From: Nakamurella alba
GTDB taxonomy: Bacteria; Actinomycetota; Actinomycetes; Mycobacteriales; Nakamurellaceae
NCBI RefSeq assembly: GCF_009707545.1
Contig: NZ_WLYK01000005.1
Location: 62,001-126,000, forward strand
DNA length: 64,000 bases
Reading direction: 5' to 3'
Both the position numbers and the translations under genes were made by a program. Shown here in pieces: positions 1-7,452 of this stretch. The notes below the pieces were generated by a model that did not search any database, had not been told where the DNA came from, and saw only the letters and a program-made list of their open reading frames with translations. How positions within the stretch are numbered: position 1 is the stretch's first letter; each line of letters starts with the position of its first letter.

Positions 1-276
1 TACCGGGCGTTGCAGGACATGGCCGGCACCGGTGACCTGGACACCGTGCGCAACGAGTCCGGCGAGGTGCTCTACCGACGGTGCGTCGAGGCCAGTCATC
101 ATCACCACCTGGTCTGCCGCTCCTGCGGCCTGACCAAGGAGGTCGCCGCCCCGCAGGTGGAGAAGTGGGCGCGGGCCGTGGCGGACGAGTTCGGCTACGT
201 CGACATCGACCATCAGGTGGAGCTCTTCGGGCTGTGCGCCGCATGTGCCGCACGTCGCACTCCCGGCGGGGAATAG
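1..276 (+). CDS. zur: Zur/FurB-type Fur family regulator, C-terminal part (5' end outside window)
   Basis: The reading frame is open from the first base of the window to a TAG at 274-276, so the N-terminal winged-helix part lies upstream. The 91 visible residues carry the Fur metal-binding half: a YRRC segment, the run SHHHHLVCRSCG with a CxxC pair, and a second pair, CAAC, near the end. These are the structural zinc cysteines and the histidine-rich sensing loop of the family. The HHHHLVCRSCG form is typical of actinobacterial zinc uptake repressors (Zur, also FurB) more than of iron Fur. Family knowledge predicts zinc-dependent repression of zinc uptake genes. The subtype is inferred. Confidence 0.85.
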   Translation, partial: YRALQDMAGTGDLDTVRNESGEVLYRRCVEASHHHHLVCRSCGLTKEVAAPQVEKWARAVADEFGYVDIDHQVELFGLCAACAARRTPGGE

Positions 277-304
277 CTCCTCACGGACGGGGATTGGACA
301 CGAA

Positions 305-982
305 ATGAGTGGTCCGATCGCCATCGACATCTGGTCCGACATCGCCTGCCCGTGGTGCTACATCGGCAAGCGGCGACTGGAGTCCGGTCTCGCCGAGTAC
401 GCCGCGTCCGAGGATGCCGTCCCGGTGGAGATCACCTATCACAGCTTCGAACTCGCGCCCGAGACGCCGGTCGACTTCGCCGGCGGGGTCGTCGACCACC
501 TGGTGAAGGCCAAGGGCCTCGCGCCCGCCCAGGTGCAGCAGATGCTCGAGCGGGTGACCGGGCTGGCCGCCGACGAGGGGCTGGACTACCACTTCGAGAA
601 CGTGCAGCACACCAACACGGTGAAGGCCCATCAGCTGCTGCACCTGGCGAAGGCCCACGGGCTGCAGCTGGAGATGAAGGAGCGCCTGCTCAAGGCGTAC
701 TTCGAGCAGGGCCGGCACGTGGGTCATGTCGAGGACCTCGCGGACCTGGCCGTCGAGGTCGGTCTCGACCGCGACGAGGTCGTCCGCGAGCTGACCGCCG
801 ACACCTACCTCGACGCCGTGCACGCCGACCAGGCGCAGGCCCGCGCGTACGGGATCAACGGCGTGCCCTTCTTCGTCATCGACGGCAAGTACGGCGTCTC
901 CGGTGCCCAGGAGCCGGCCACCTTCGTCGAGGTGCTCTCCACCGTCGCCCGCGAGCGCGCCGGTCTCGTCAGCCAGTCCTGA
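305..982 (+). CDS. FrnE-like DsbA family oxidoreductase
   Basis: A 225-residue cytoplasmic protein of the DsbA/2-hydroxychromene-2-carboxylate isomerase fold. The thioredoxin-like active site CPWC is at about residues 17-20 (SDIACPWCYIGKRRL), followed by a helical insertion and the cis-proline segment GVPFFVIDGKYGVSGAQ near residue 200. There is no signal peptide, as usual for FrnE-type proteins linked to thiol stress. I chose the ATG at 305 because the family begins just before the IDIWSDIACPWCY strand; an in-frame ATG at 245 would add 20 unconserved residues that overlap the zur end. It lies 28 bases after zur, and a small cysteine peptide gene follows after 38 bases. Confidence 0.9.
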   Translation: MSGPIAIDIWSDIACPWCYIGKRRLESGLAEYAASEDAVPVEITYHSFELAPETPVDFAGGVVDHLVKAKGLAPAQVQQMLERVTGLAADEGLDYHFENVQHTNTVKAHQLLHLAKAHGLQLEMKERLLKAYFEQGRHVGHVEDLADLAVEVGLDRDEVVRELTADTYLDAVHADQAQARAYGINGVPFFVIDGKYGVSGAQEPATFVEVLSTVARERAGLVSQS

Positions 983-1020
983 TCCCACCCTGTTCCCACT
1001 CAGCTACCCCGGAGGTTCCG

Positions 1021-1203
1021 ATGACCGAGATGACCGTCACCGAGGCAACTCTCACCACGCCGGTGGCCAACCCGCGGCGTACCGTGCTGCAGCCGCCGGT
1101 GGTCGTGCCGGCCGAGGCGGTACTGGCCGGCGGTCTGGTGATGGCGGGTGCGACCGACGCCGACGCCTGCGTGGACGGGGTCTGCGCGGTCCCGACCGCC
1201 TGA
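1021..1203 (+). CDS. 60-aa cysteine-tailed small protein, function unknown
   Basis: This short ORF has a strong ribosome binding site, CGGAGG at about 1010-1015, six bases before its ATG. The peptide starts with an acidic, Thr-rich stretch, has a Val/Ala-rich middle, and ends in DADACVDGVCAVPTA with cysteines at residues 50 and 55. There is no obvious signal peptide or transmembrane helix. It lies 38 bases after the FrnE-like thiol oxidoreductase on the same strand, so co-transcription is likely, and it ends 7 bases before the convergent TerD gene. The conserved-looking Cys tail suggests a metal- or thiol-linked role or a RiPP-like precursor, but no maturation enzyme is visible nearby. I do not recognise a named family. 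Confidence 0.65.
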   Translation: MTEMTVTEATLTTPVANPRRTVLQPPVVVPAEAVLAGGLVMAGATDADACVDGVCAVPTA

Positions 1204-1210
1204 TGTCTCG

Positions 1211-2476
1211 TCAGGCGACCGGGATGTGCGGGACCGCCAGCTTGGCCGCCTTGTTCGGCAGCCGGGCGCTGATCCCCTGACCGACCGCCTGCATGCGCCA
1301 GCCCGACGGGCCGCGGACCAGGAACGCCATCACCATCGCGGTGGTCGGCGTGCGCTCGTCGAGTTCGAAGCGGACCAGCTCACTGCCGTCGGTGTCGTCC
1401 ACGAGCCGGCAGAACGCCCGGGCGATCTTCGAGAACGCCTGCCCCTGGAACGATGTCACCACGAACCCGACCGAGCTGACCTGCGCGGGCACTCGGTCCA
1501 GGTCGACCGAGATGATCTCGTCATCGCCCTCGCCGTGGCCGGTCAGGTTGTCGCCGGAGTGGGTGATCGAGCCGTCGTCGCTGCGCAGGTGCGTGAACGC
1601 GACGATGTCGACCTTGCTCGTGCCCTGGTACAGCACCGCCGAGGCGTCCAGGTCGATCGATCCGCGGCCGTTGATCGGGTCCCAGCCCAGGCACATCCGC
1701 ACCCGGGTGAGCGGCCGCCCGTCCTCCTTCCGCAGCTCGACCTTCTGCCCCTTGGTCAGCCGGACCGGTGCGCCCTTCTTCAGCAGCAGGGTGCCGGGCG
1801 GTGTGGCGGGGCCGGTCGCCGTCGAGCCGGTCGTTGTCGGGCCGGCCGGGGCGGCGGGTGACCACGGGGGTGCCGACGCCGGCGGGGAGGGCGTCGACGT
1901 CGGGGAGGGCTGCGCGCGGGGTGGTGGCGTCGAGGGTGGTGGCGTCGAGGGTGGTGCCGTGGCCGGACCCGCCGCAGGCTCGTCGTCGACGCTGACCCCG
2001 TGGTCCCGGACCAGGGCGGCGAAACCACCGGCGTACCCCTGGCCGACGGCCCGGACCTTCCAGGCGTCGCCGCGCCGGTAGATCTCCAGCGCGATGACGA
2101 TGGACTCGGCGGCCAGCCCGGTCAGCTCGAACTCGACCAGCGGCGCACCGCCCGCGTCGTGCAGCCGGGCGACCGGCGCTGCGATTCCGCCGAACCGGGA
2201 TCCGCTGTCGGCCAGGGTCAGCACGGTGCGGACCTGGGTGATGTCGGACGGGACCGCGGCCGGGTCGACGGTGATCCGCCAGCTGCCGGCGACCTGCTCG
2301 CACCGCACACCGGGACCGTCGGGTTGGTTGTAGAAGACGAAATCCGCGTCACTGCGCACCTTTCCGGCGTCGGTGACCAGCAAGGCGAACAGGTCGGCCG
2401 GGGCGGCGCACTGCACGGTGACCGACACCCGACCCTCGGGCAGCGGTGCGTTCTGGCCCTTGGACAGGGTCGTCAT
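1211..2476 (-). CDS. Double TerD-domain stress protein
   Basis: A 421-residue cytoplasmic protein with two TerD domains joined by a Pro/Ser/Thr linker. The N-terminal domain (about residues 1-170) includes DADFVFYNQPDGPG and ends with YRRGDAWKVRAVGQGY. The linker (about 180-235) has repeats of the PPSTPP type. The C-terminal domain starts at LLLKKGAPVRLTKGQKVEL and has the DDGSITHSGDNLTG calcium-binding loop and a closing GPSGWRMQAVGQG. TerD proteins bind calcium and belong to tellurite and chemical-stress systems, though their mechanism is unresolved. I chose ATG 2476 because MTTLSKGQNAPLP is the usual TerD beginning and GAAGGA lies just upstream. Other ter genes are absent here. Confidence 0.9.
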   Translation of the reverse strand: MTTLSKGQNAPLPEGRVSVTVQCAAPADLFALLVTDAGKVRSDADFVFYNQPDGPGVRCEQVAGSWRITVDPAAVPSDITQVRTVLTLADSGSRFGGIAAPVARLHDAGGAPLVEFELTGLAAESIVIALEIYRRGDAWKVRAVGQGYAGGFAALVRDHGVSVDDEPAAGPATAPPSTPPPSTPPPRAQPSPTSTPSPPASAPPWSPAAPAGPTTTGSTATGPATPPGTLLLKKGAPVRLTKGQKVELRKEDGRPLTRVRMCLGWDPINGRGSIDLDASAVLYQGTSKVDIVAFTHLRSDDGSITHSGDNLTGHGEGDDEIISVDLDRVPAQVSSVGFVVTSFQGQAFSKIARAFCRLVDDTDGSELVRFELDERTPTTAMVMAFLVRGPSGWRMQAVGQGISARLPNKAAKLAVPHIPVA

Positions 2477-2695
2477 GCTCGTCCTTCTCGCCGGTGACAA
2501 CTCGGGCGGTGCGGTTGCCGTCGACGCTAATGGACGCCCGGTCCGTGTGCGGGGGTTCGCGCGCGACGGCTCGGGTCGCCTCGCCTCGTCCGGCCCGTCA
2601 CAGCCCGGCGCCTCGCAGTCCCGCCCTCGCGGGCCGGCACCTCGCGGCCCGGCCTCGCACTGCCGGTCCGAGCTGCCGGTCCCGGCCGCCGTGTC

Positions 2696-2701
2696 TATGG
2701 T
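2696..2701 (+). promoter_or_regulatory. Candidate -10 hexamer of a leaderless promoter (aldo/keto reductase)
   Basis: TATGGT lies exactly six bases before ATG 2708, and no Shine-Dalgarno-like sequence precedes the start. The same spacing recurs before genes at 6241, 11335 and 60871. This arrangement places the transcription start at or next to the start codon, as in actinobacterial leaderless mRNAs. I see no clear -35 box. The rest of the 231-bp gap to the divergent TerD gene is GC-rich and shows no other convincing motif. Confidence 0.4.
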
Positions 2702-2707
2702 CGGATC

Positions 2708-3718
2708 ATGGAATTCCGCTACCTCGGCCGGTCCGGACTGAAGATCTCGGCGATCACCTACGGCAACTGGATCACCCACGGCTCGCAGGTGGAGGCCGAC
2801 GTGGCCACCGCCTGCGTGAAGGCCGCGCTGGACGCCGGCATCAGCAGCTTCGACACCGCCGACGTCTACGCGAACGGCGCTGCCGAGGAGGTCCTCGGCC
2901 GGGCGCTGGCCGGTGAGCGGCGGGAGTCGCTGGAGATCTTCACCAAGGTCTACTGGCCGGTGGGACCCAAGGGGCACAACGACACCGGGCTGAGCCGCAA
3001 GCACATCATGGAGGGGATCGACGGTTCGCTGCGCCGGCTCGGACTCGACCACGTCGATCTCTACCAGGCGCACCGCTACGACGTGGAGACGCCGCTGGAG
3101 GAGACGATCCGGGCGTTCGCGGACGTGGTCCGGGCGGGCAAGGCGCTCTACATCGGGGTCTCCGAATGGACCGCCGACCAGCTGCGCGCCGGGCAGCACC
3201 TGGCGAAGGAGGCCGGGATCAGCCTGATCTCCAACCAGCCGCAGTACTCGGCGCTGTGGCGGGTGATCGAGGAGAAGGTCATCCCGACGTCGCAGGAGCT
3301 CGGGATCAGCCAGATCGTCTTCTCCCCGGTGGCGCAGGGTGTGCTGTCCGGCAAGTACCTGCCGGGTGCCGCGCTGCCGGCCGGCTCGCGGGCGACGGAC
3401 AGCAAGGGCGGGGCGAACTTCATCCGCGACCATCTGAACGACGAGAAGATGACCGCGGTGCAGCGGCTGGTGCCGATCGCCGAGGAGGCCGGCCTGACCC
3501 TGCCGCAGCTCGCGGTGGCCTGGGTGCTGCAGAACTCCAACGTCGCCTCGGCGATCATCGGGGCGTCCCGGCCGGAGCAGGTGGCGGAGAACGTGAAGGC
3601 CGTCGGCGTCAACCTCTCCCTCGACACCCTCACCGCCATCGACGACCTCCTCGAGGACGTGGCCGTCCGCGACCACACCCGCACCGCCGCCGACGCCCCG
3701 CACACCCGCCCCGCCTGA
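2708..3718 (+). CDS. Aldo/keto reductase (YghZ/Kv-beta-like)
   Basis: A 336-residue NADPH-dependent oxidoreductase of the AKR superfamily, probably acting on aldehydes or ketones in the cytoplasm. The (beta/alpha)8 barrel carries the catalytic tetrad: Asp49 and Tyr54 in FDTADVYANG, Lys80 in IFTKVYWP, and His122 in YQAHRYD. The N-terminus MEFRYLGRSGLKISAITYG and the C-terminal cofactor segment IIGASRPEQVAENVKA match the Kv channel beta-subunit-like branch. The gene stands alone, transcribed away from the TerD gene. Its 3' end is followed after nine bases by a GTTCCAGCTGGAAC palindrome and then by a strong hairpin at 3756-3800. The substrate cannot be told. Confidence 0.93.
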   Translation: MEFRYLGRSGLKISAITYGNWITHGSQVEADVATACVKAALDAGISSFDTADVYANGAAEEVLGRALAGERRESLEIFTKVYWPVGPKGHNDTGLSRKHIMEGIDGSLRRLGLDHVDLYQAHRYDVETPLEETIRAFADVVRAGKALYIGVSEWTADQLRAGQHLAKEAGISLISNQPQYSALWRVIEEKVIPTSQELGISQIVFSPVAQGVLSGKYLPGAALPAGSRATDSKGGANFIRDHLNDEKMTAVQRLVPIAEEAGLTLPQLAVAWVLQNSNVASAIIGASRPEQVAENVKAVGVNLSLDTLTAIDDLLEDVAVRDHTRTAADAPHTRPA

Positions 3719-3727
3719 TCCGCAGAC

Positions 3728-3888
3728 GTTCCAGCTGGAACGCCTCCGATTGGTGATCCGGGACCGTTTCCCGCGTGTCAGACGGGAAACGGTCCCGGAT
3801 TGGCGGCGGGGGAACGTTCCAGCTGGAACATGCCGGTGCCAGACGGGAAACGGTCCCCGATCAGTGGCGTGGGCGTTCCAGCTGGAAC
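3728..3888. repeat. Three copies of the 14-bp palindrome GTTCCAGCTGGAAC with a 60-bp tandem unit
   Basis: Perfect copies are at 3728-3741, 3816-3829 and 3875-3888. The second and third are embedded in a tandem unit of about 60 bp. Each unit also carries CAGACGGGAAACGGTCCC, at 3779 and 3840, upstream of the palindrome. The first copy begins nine bases after the aldo/keto reductase stop codon. No coding potential is apparent. Confidence 0.9.
3756..3800 (+). terminator. 18-bp perfect stem hairpin, probable terminator of the aldo/keto reductase gene
   Basis: The arm at 3756-3773 (ATCCGGGACCGTTTCCCG) is the exact reverse complement of the arm at 3783-3800, with a nine-base loop between. It lies 38 bases after the reductase stop. 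No T-run follows, as is common for hairpin terminators in high-GC actinobacteria. Part of the right arm recurs at 3840-3861 in the next 60-bp repeat, so the hairpin may also have arisen from repeat duplication. Confidence 0.55.
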
Positions 3889-3924
3889 ATGCCCGGGTGG
3901 CCGGCCCGAGGGAGTTGGCTTCCC

Positions 3925-4269
3925 GGTCCCTTCAACGACACTGAGTGTGGTTGTAGGGACACCGATGGCGAGATCCGGTTGCAGGAACCGCTTCCCGGCC
4001 CCGCAGCCACATCCACCCGGCCGGCGAACTGCATCCGGCCCCGTCCTCCCATCTGCGCGCGTTCACCCGGCGCACCCACCGACGACCCACAGGATCTGCT
4101 GACTTCCCGGTCCCTTCAACGACACTCACTGTCGGCGAACGGACCAGGAATGCGGAACCGCCACCCATCCCTCCTCTTTGCGCAGTTCACCCGGCGCACC
4201 CACCGACGACCCACAGGATCTGCTGACTTCCCTTTCCCTTCAACGACACTCACTGTGGCTGAGGGGACC
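3925..4269. repeat. Cluster 1 of the 37-bp hairpin / ~183-bp composite intergenic repeat
   Basis: Three imperfect hairpins follow the pattern GGTCCCTTCAACGACACT then CACTGT-GCTGAA-GGACC: about 3925-3960 (divergent right arm), 4109-4145 and 4233-4269. The first interval is 184 bp, the second 124 bp. Each hairpin is preceded by a TGACTTCC-like tail. Before the second and third comes a shared block starting GTTCACCCGGCGCACCCACC, at about 4057 and 4183. A diverged version of the same unit is found at 57304-57708. No coding sequence is supported in this gap. Confidence 0.85.
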
Positions 4270-4325
4270 GCGAGTCCGGACCCGCCGCACTGCAACCGCT
4301 ACCCATCCGCCACCCGGGAATACCA

Positions 4326-4361
4326 CCGCCGCCGACGTTCCAGCTGGAACGTCGGCGGCGG
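4326..4361 (-). terminator. 36-bp perfect palindrome after the ABC permease gene
   Basis: A copy of GTTCCAGCTGGAAC at 4337-4350 is extended by 11 perfectly paired GC-rich bases on each side, giving uninterrupted dyad symmetry over 4326-4361. It begins 19 bases beyond the stop codon of the minus-strand permease gene, so it is well placed to terminate that operon. There is no U-tract. It is also the longest form of the dispersed palindrome in this window. Confidence 0.6.
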
Positions 4362-4380
4362 CGCGCACCCAGGGATCGAG

Positions 4381-5166
4381 CTACTTCACCTCGCGGCGCA
4401 TGCTGCGGACCACGCCGGCGGTGATGGGCAGCACGACCCAGAGCAGGACCGACACGACGGTCGGGCCGAGGTCGACCCACGGGTTGCCGGAGGAGAGCCG
4501 GTCGTAGGTCTGGAAGACGTTGAGCCACTTGGCGTTCTCGCCGAGCAGCTGGTCGGAGAGGATCAGCACCACGGTCGGCGCCATGAAGTAGGTGACGACC
4601 GCGACGGCGGTCTGCGCGACGAGGGCACCGAAGCCCAGCGCCATGGTCACCTGCAGCACGGTCAGGATCGCCATCGAGCGGAGACTGTCGCCGAAGCCGG
4701 TCATGTCGGCGGTCCCGCCGCTGATCATCGCGTCGATGTAGACGGCGGCGACGGCCAGCCCGATGACCACCACGAACACCGCCATCGCCAGCGCCACCGA
4801 CGCGACGAACTTCGCCAGCAGCACCCGGCCACGGCGCGGGCTGAGGGTGAAGGTGGTGAGCGCCGTGCGCTGGCTCCACTCGGAGGTGATGCCGAGCAGG
4901 CCGATGACCGGGATCAGCATCCCGGCGAACTGCATGACGCCGGAGAACCGCATCCAGGACGACGAGCCGTCGCGGACGACCAGCCAGCCGAGGATGCCGA
5001 TCACCAGCAGGAAGGTGACGCCGAGAACGGCGACGCCGCTGCGGGTGTCGACCATCTTGCGGAGCTCGACGGTGAGCAGGCGGGAGAAGCGCTGCGGGCG
5101 GACGGGGGCGTCCGGCAGCCGGTGCTGGGCGAGCGTGGTGCCCGGCGCGGGGGTGAGGGTGGTCAT
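4381..5166 (-). CDS. ABC-2 type transporter permease
   Basis: A 261-residue polytopic membrane protein with about six hydrophobic segments: near residues 40-60 (VAVLGVTFLLVIGILGWLVV), 75-95, 125-150, 170-200, 210-225 and 235-250. The amphipathic N-terminus FSRLLTVELRKMVDTRSG is typical of ABC-2 export permeases. It lies 37 bases downstream of its ATPase partner on the same strand, so the two should form one exporter. A GGAATTCCTTCCGGG stretch precedes ATG 5166. The substrate is unknown; a divergent sensor kinase and regulator suggest control by membrane or envelope signals. Confidence 0.9.
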   Translation of the reverse strand: MTTLTPAPGTTLAQHRLPDAPVRPQRFSRLLTVELRKMVDTRSGVAVLGVTFLLVIGILGWLVVRDGSSSWMRFSGVMQFAGMLIPVIGLLGITSEWSQRTALTTFTLSPRRGRVLLAKFVASVALAMAVFVVVIGLAVAAVYIDAMISGGTADMTGFGDSLRSMAILTVLQVTMALGFGALVAQTAVAVVTYFMAPTVVLILSDQLLGENAKWLNVFQTYDRLSSGNPWVDLGPTVVSVLLWVVLPITAGVVRSMRREVK

Positions 5167-5203
5167 GACGAGGAATTCCTTCCGGGAAGCGAGGGGGTCG
5201 GGA

Positions 5204-6097
5204 TCAGGCGGCGACGGGGACGGCGGCCTGGTCGCCGGTCAGGGTGAAGAACAGGTCCTCCAGCGCGGCCCGGCCCTCGCGGAGCTCCACGATCACCTGG
5301 CCGGACGCCAGTGCGACGCGGCCGACCTGCTCCGGTGAACCGTCGACGGCGAGGGTGCCGTCGGGCTGCGGGGTGGCGGTCAACCCGGCACCGGTGAGCG
5401 CGGCGAGCAGCCCGGCCGGTTCCAGCCCGCGGACGATCGCCCCCTGCCCGACGAGCAGCTCGTCGAGCGCACCCTGCGCCACGATCCGGCCGTGACCGAT
5501 CATCACCAGCCGGTCGACGGTGGCCTGCACCTCGCCGAGCAGGTGCGAGGACAGCAGCACCGTGCCGCCGCGGTCGGCGAAGTCGCGGAGCAGCCCGCGC
5601 ATCCAGCGGATGCCCTCGGGGTCCATGCCGTTGGCCGGTTCGTCCAGTACCAGCAGCGCCGGGTCGCCCATCAGCGCGGTGGCGATGCCGAGCCGCTGCC
5701 GCATGCCGAGCGAGTAGTTGCCGACCCGGCGCTTGCCGGCGCCGGACAGGCCGACCAGCTCCAGCATCTCGTCGGCCCGGGTCCGCGGCAGGTCCAGCAG
5801 GCTGGCGGCCACCTTCAGGGTCTCCCGGCCGGTGCGGCCCGGGTGCTGCGCGGCGGCGTCCAGCATGACGCCGACGGACCGCCCGGGATTGGGCAGCTCG
5901 GTGTAGTGCCGGCCGTCGATGGTCACCGTGCCGGAGGTCGGCGGGGTGAGCCCGGTCAGCATCCGCAGGGTGGTCGACTTGCCGGCGCCGTTCGGCCCGA
6001 GGAAGCCGGTGACGGTGCCCGGCCGGCACTCGAAGCTCACGTCGTCGACGGCGGTGTAGTTGCCGTAGCGCTTGGTCAGGTGGGTCGCTGTGATCAT
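5204..6097 (-). CDS. ABC transporter ATP-binding protein (ABC-2 export type)
   Basis: A 297-residue ATPase energising the permease downstream. Walker A is GPNGAGKST at residues 34-42, the signature region is YSLGMRQRLGIA near residue 135, Walker B is ALLVLDEPANGMDPEG, and the switch histidine is in LLSSHLLGEVQ. The C-terminal 80 residues form the regulatory extension common in drug and lantibiotic-type exporters. The start MITATHLTKRYGNYTAVDDVSF matches the family. It is transcribed divergently from a histidine kinase with a 143-bp gap that contains a 22-bp inverted repeat, which points to control by that two-component system. Confidence 0.93.
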   Translation of the reverse strand: MITATHLTKRYGNYTAVDDVSFECRPGTVTGFLGPNGAGKSTTLRMLTGLTPPTSGTVTIDGRHYTELPNPGRSVGVMLDAAAQHPGRTGRETLKVAASLLDLPRTRADEMLELVGLSGAGKRRVGNYSLGMRQRLGIATALMGDPALLVLDEPANGMDPEGIRWMRGLLRDFADRGGTVLLSSHLLGEVQATVDRLVMIGHGRIVAQGALDELLVGQGAIVRGLEPAGLLAALTGAGLTATPQPDGTLAVDGSPEQVGRVALASGQVIVELREGRAALEDLFFTLTGDQAAVPVAA

Positions 6098-6153
6098 GCC
6101 GAGGACTCTGCCGATCGACCCCGGGCCAGCACATCCGCCGCCGGTCGCCCTTG

Positions 6154-6175
6154 CCCTACGACGAAAGTCGTAGGG
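6154..6175. promoter_or_regulatory. Inverted repeat CCCTACGAC-GAAA-GTCGTAGGG, candidate operator
   Basis: Two perfect 9-bp arms are separated by GAAA in the gap between the divergent ABC and histidine kinase operons, 56 bases before the ATPase start and 65 before the kinase start. NarL/LuxR-type regulators bind such short dyads, so the response regulator encoded at 7434 is the natural candidate. The binding itself is inferred. Confidence 0.55.
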
Positions 6176-6228
6176 GTCACCCCCCGGGCAGCGACCTCCG
6201 GCCGATCGAACCGCCGCGGTCCCCGCCC

Positions 6229-6234
6229 TACGCT
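6229..6234 (+). promoter_or_regulatory. Candidate -10 hexamer of a leaderless promoter (histidine kinase)
   Basis: TACGCT lies six bases before ATG 6241, with no ribosome binding site in between. This matches the spacing seen at 2696, 11323 and 60859. Confidence 0.4.
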
Positions 6235-6240
6235 GGTCGG

Positions 6241-7452
6241 ATGGACGACGCCCGGACCCGCTGGTGGGTCCGCGCCTGGTCGAAGGTCAGCGGACCCCGC
6301 GGCCGCGACATCTTCGTCGTCACCGTCTCCGCGATCTCCACCCTGCTGCAGACGCTGGCCCTGCTCGACATCGGGCGGCTCGGCGGCGGCTGGGCGATGG
6401 CGGCGGTGATCCTCACCAGCAATGCGATCGCGACCGTCGCCCTCTGGTGGCGGCGCCGGTTCCCGCTGTTGGTGACCTCGGTCGCCGCGGCCACCGCCCT
6501 GCTGGGCACCGCGTTCGTCCCGCTCGGACTGGGTCTGATGACGATCGCGGTGCAGCGGCGGGACCGGGTGCTCGTCGTCTACTCGGCGATCGCCGCGCTG
6601 GCCTTCTCCACGGACGGGCTGTGGCGCAGCGGTTGGCAGCCGCAGCAGCTGGTCGGCGGGGCGGTCGCGGCCACCATGTGCGCGCTGTTCGGCGCCTATG
6701 TCGGTGTCCGGCGGGACCTGCTCGCCTCGCTGCGGGAGCGGGCCGACCGGGCCGAGCGGGAGCGGGAGCTGCGGGCCGAGCAGGCCCGGGTCTCCGAGCG
6801 GGCCCGGATCGCCCGGGAGATGCACGACGTGCTGGCGCACAAGGTCTCGCTGATCGCACTGCAGGCCGGTGCCCTCGAGGTGAACCCGGACCGGCCACCG
6901 GAGAAGATCGAGGAGACGGCCGGGCTGATCCGGTCCACCGCCCGGGCGACGCTGGAGGACCTTCGCGGCGTGCTGGGTGTGCTCCGGTCGGACGCCGACT
7001 CCGACGCCCCGCTCGCCCCGCAGCCGGGCATTGCCGACCTCGAGCAGCTGGTCGGCCAGTCCCGCGCGGCCGGGGTCCAGGTGGACCTCGAACTCGGGCT
7101 CGATCCTGCGGAGCTGACGGTCTCGGACACGCTGGGCCGCACGGTCTACCGGGTGGTCCAGGAGGCGCTGACCAACGTGCACAAGCACGCCCGCGGTGCC
7201 CGTACGCGCGTGGTGGTCACCCTCGACGGCGACCGGATCCGCATCGAGGTGACCAACGCCCGGCCGGTGGCGTCCGGCAGCCTGCTTCCAGGGTCCGGTG
7301 CCGGGCTCACCGGGCTCCGCGAGCGGGTGGAACTGGCCGGCGGCACCCTGGACGCCGGGCCGGCGGGGAACGGTGGCTGGCGGGTCACGGCGCTGCTGCC
7401 CGTTCCGGCCGCCGACCGTGCCACCATCAGCGGGTGGCCGTCCGCATCCTGA
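6241..7452 (+). CDS. Sensor histidine kinase, HisKA_3 (DesK/LiaS) type
   Basis: A 403-residue membrane sensor kinase. Four to five hydrophobic segments lie in residues 20-160, then a short coiled region rich in Arg and Glu. The dimerisation domain has the phospho-accepting His195 in AREMHDVLAHKVS. The ATPase domain has the N box ALTNVHKHARG and the G box GAGLTGLRERVELAGG. There is no large extracellular sensor, so it probably senses within the membrane, as DesK and LiaS types do. ATG 6241 was chosen because a -10-like box sits six bases upstream and earlier in-frame codons are unconserved. Its end overlaps the response regulator gene by 19 bases, and an ABC exporter is divergent. Confidence 0.9.
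   Translation: MDDARTRWWVRAWSKVSGPRGRDIFVVTVSAISTLLQTLALLDIGRLGGGWAMAAVILTSNAIATVALWWRRRFPLLVTSVAAATALLGTAFVPLGLGLMTIAVQRRDRVLVVYSAIAALAFSTDGLWRSGWQPQQLVGGAVAATMCALFGAYVGVRRDLLASLRERADRAERERELRAEQARVSERARIAREMHDVLAHKVSLIALQAGALEVNPDRPPEKIEETAGLIRSTARATLEDLRGVLGVLRSDADSDAPLAPQPGIADLEQLVGQSRAAGVQVDLELGLDPAELTVSDTLGRTVYRVVQEALTNVHKHARGARTRVVVTLDGDRIRIEVTNARPVASGSLLPGSGAGLTGLRERVELAGGTLDAGPAGNGGWRVTALLPVPAADRATISGWPSAS

Noticed and set aside
1021-1203. A mycofactocin precursor (MftA)
   Set aside because: The tail resembles the MftA end only in the short DGVC segment and lacks the terminal Val-Tyr; no mftB-F genes are near.
2477-3703. A 409-residue N-terminal extension of the TerD protein
   Set aside because: It runs antisense through the whole aldo/keto reductase gene, and homology starts only at MTTLSKGQ.
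3728-3741. GTTCCAGCTGGAAC as an SOS (LexA) box
   Set aside because: Actinobacterial SOS boxes read GAAC-N4-GTTC; here the order is inverted, GTTC-N6-GAAC, and the sites lie after genes rather than in promoters.
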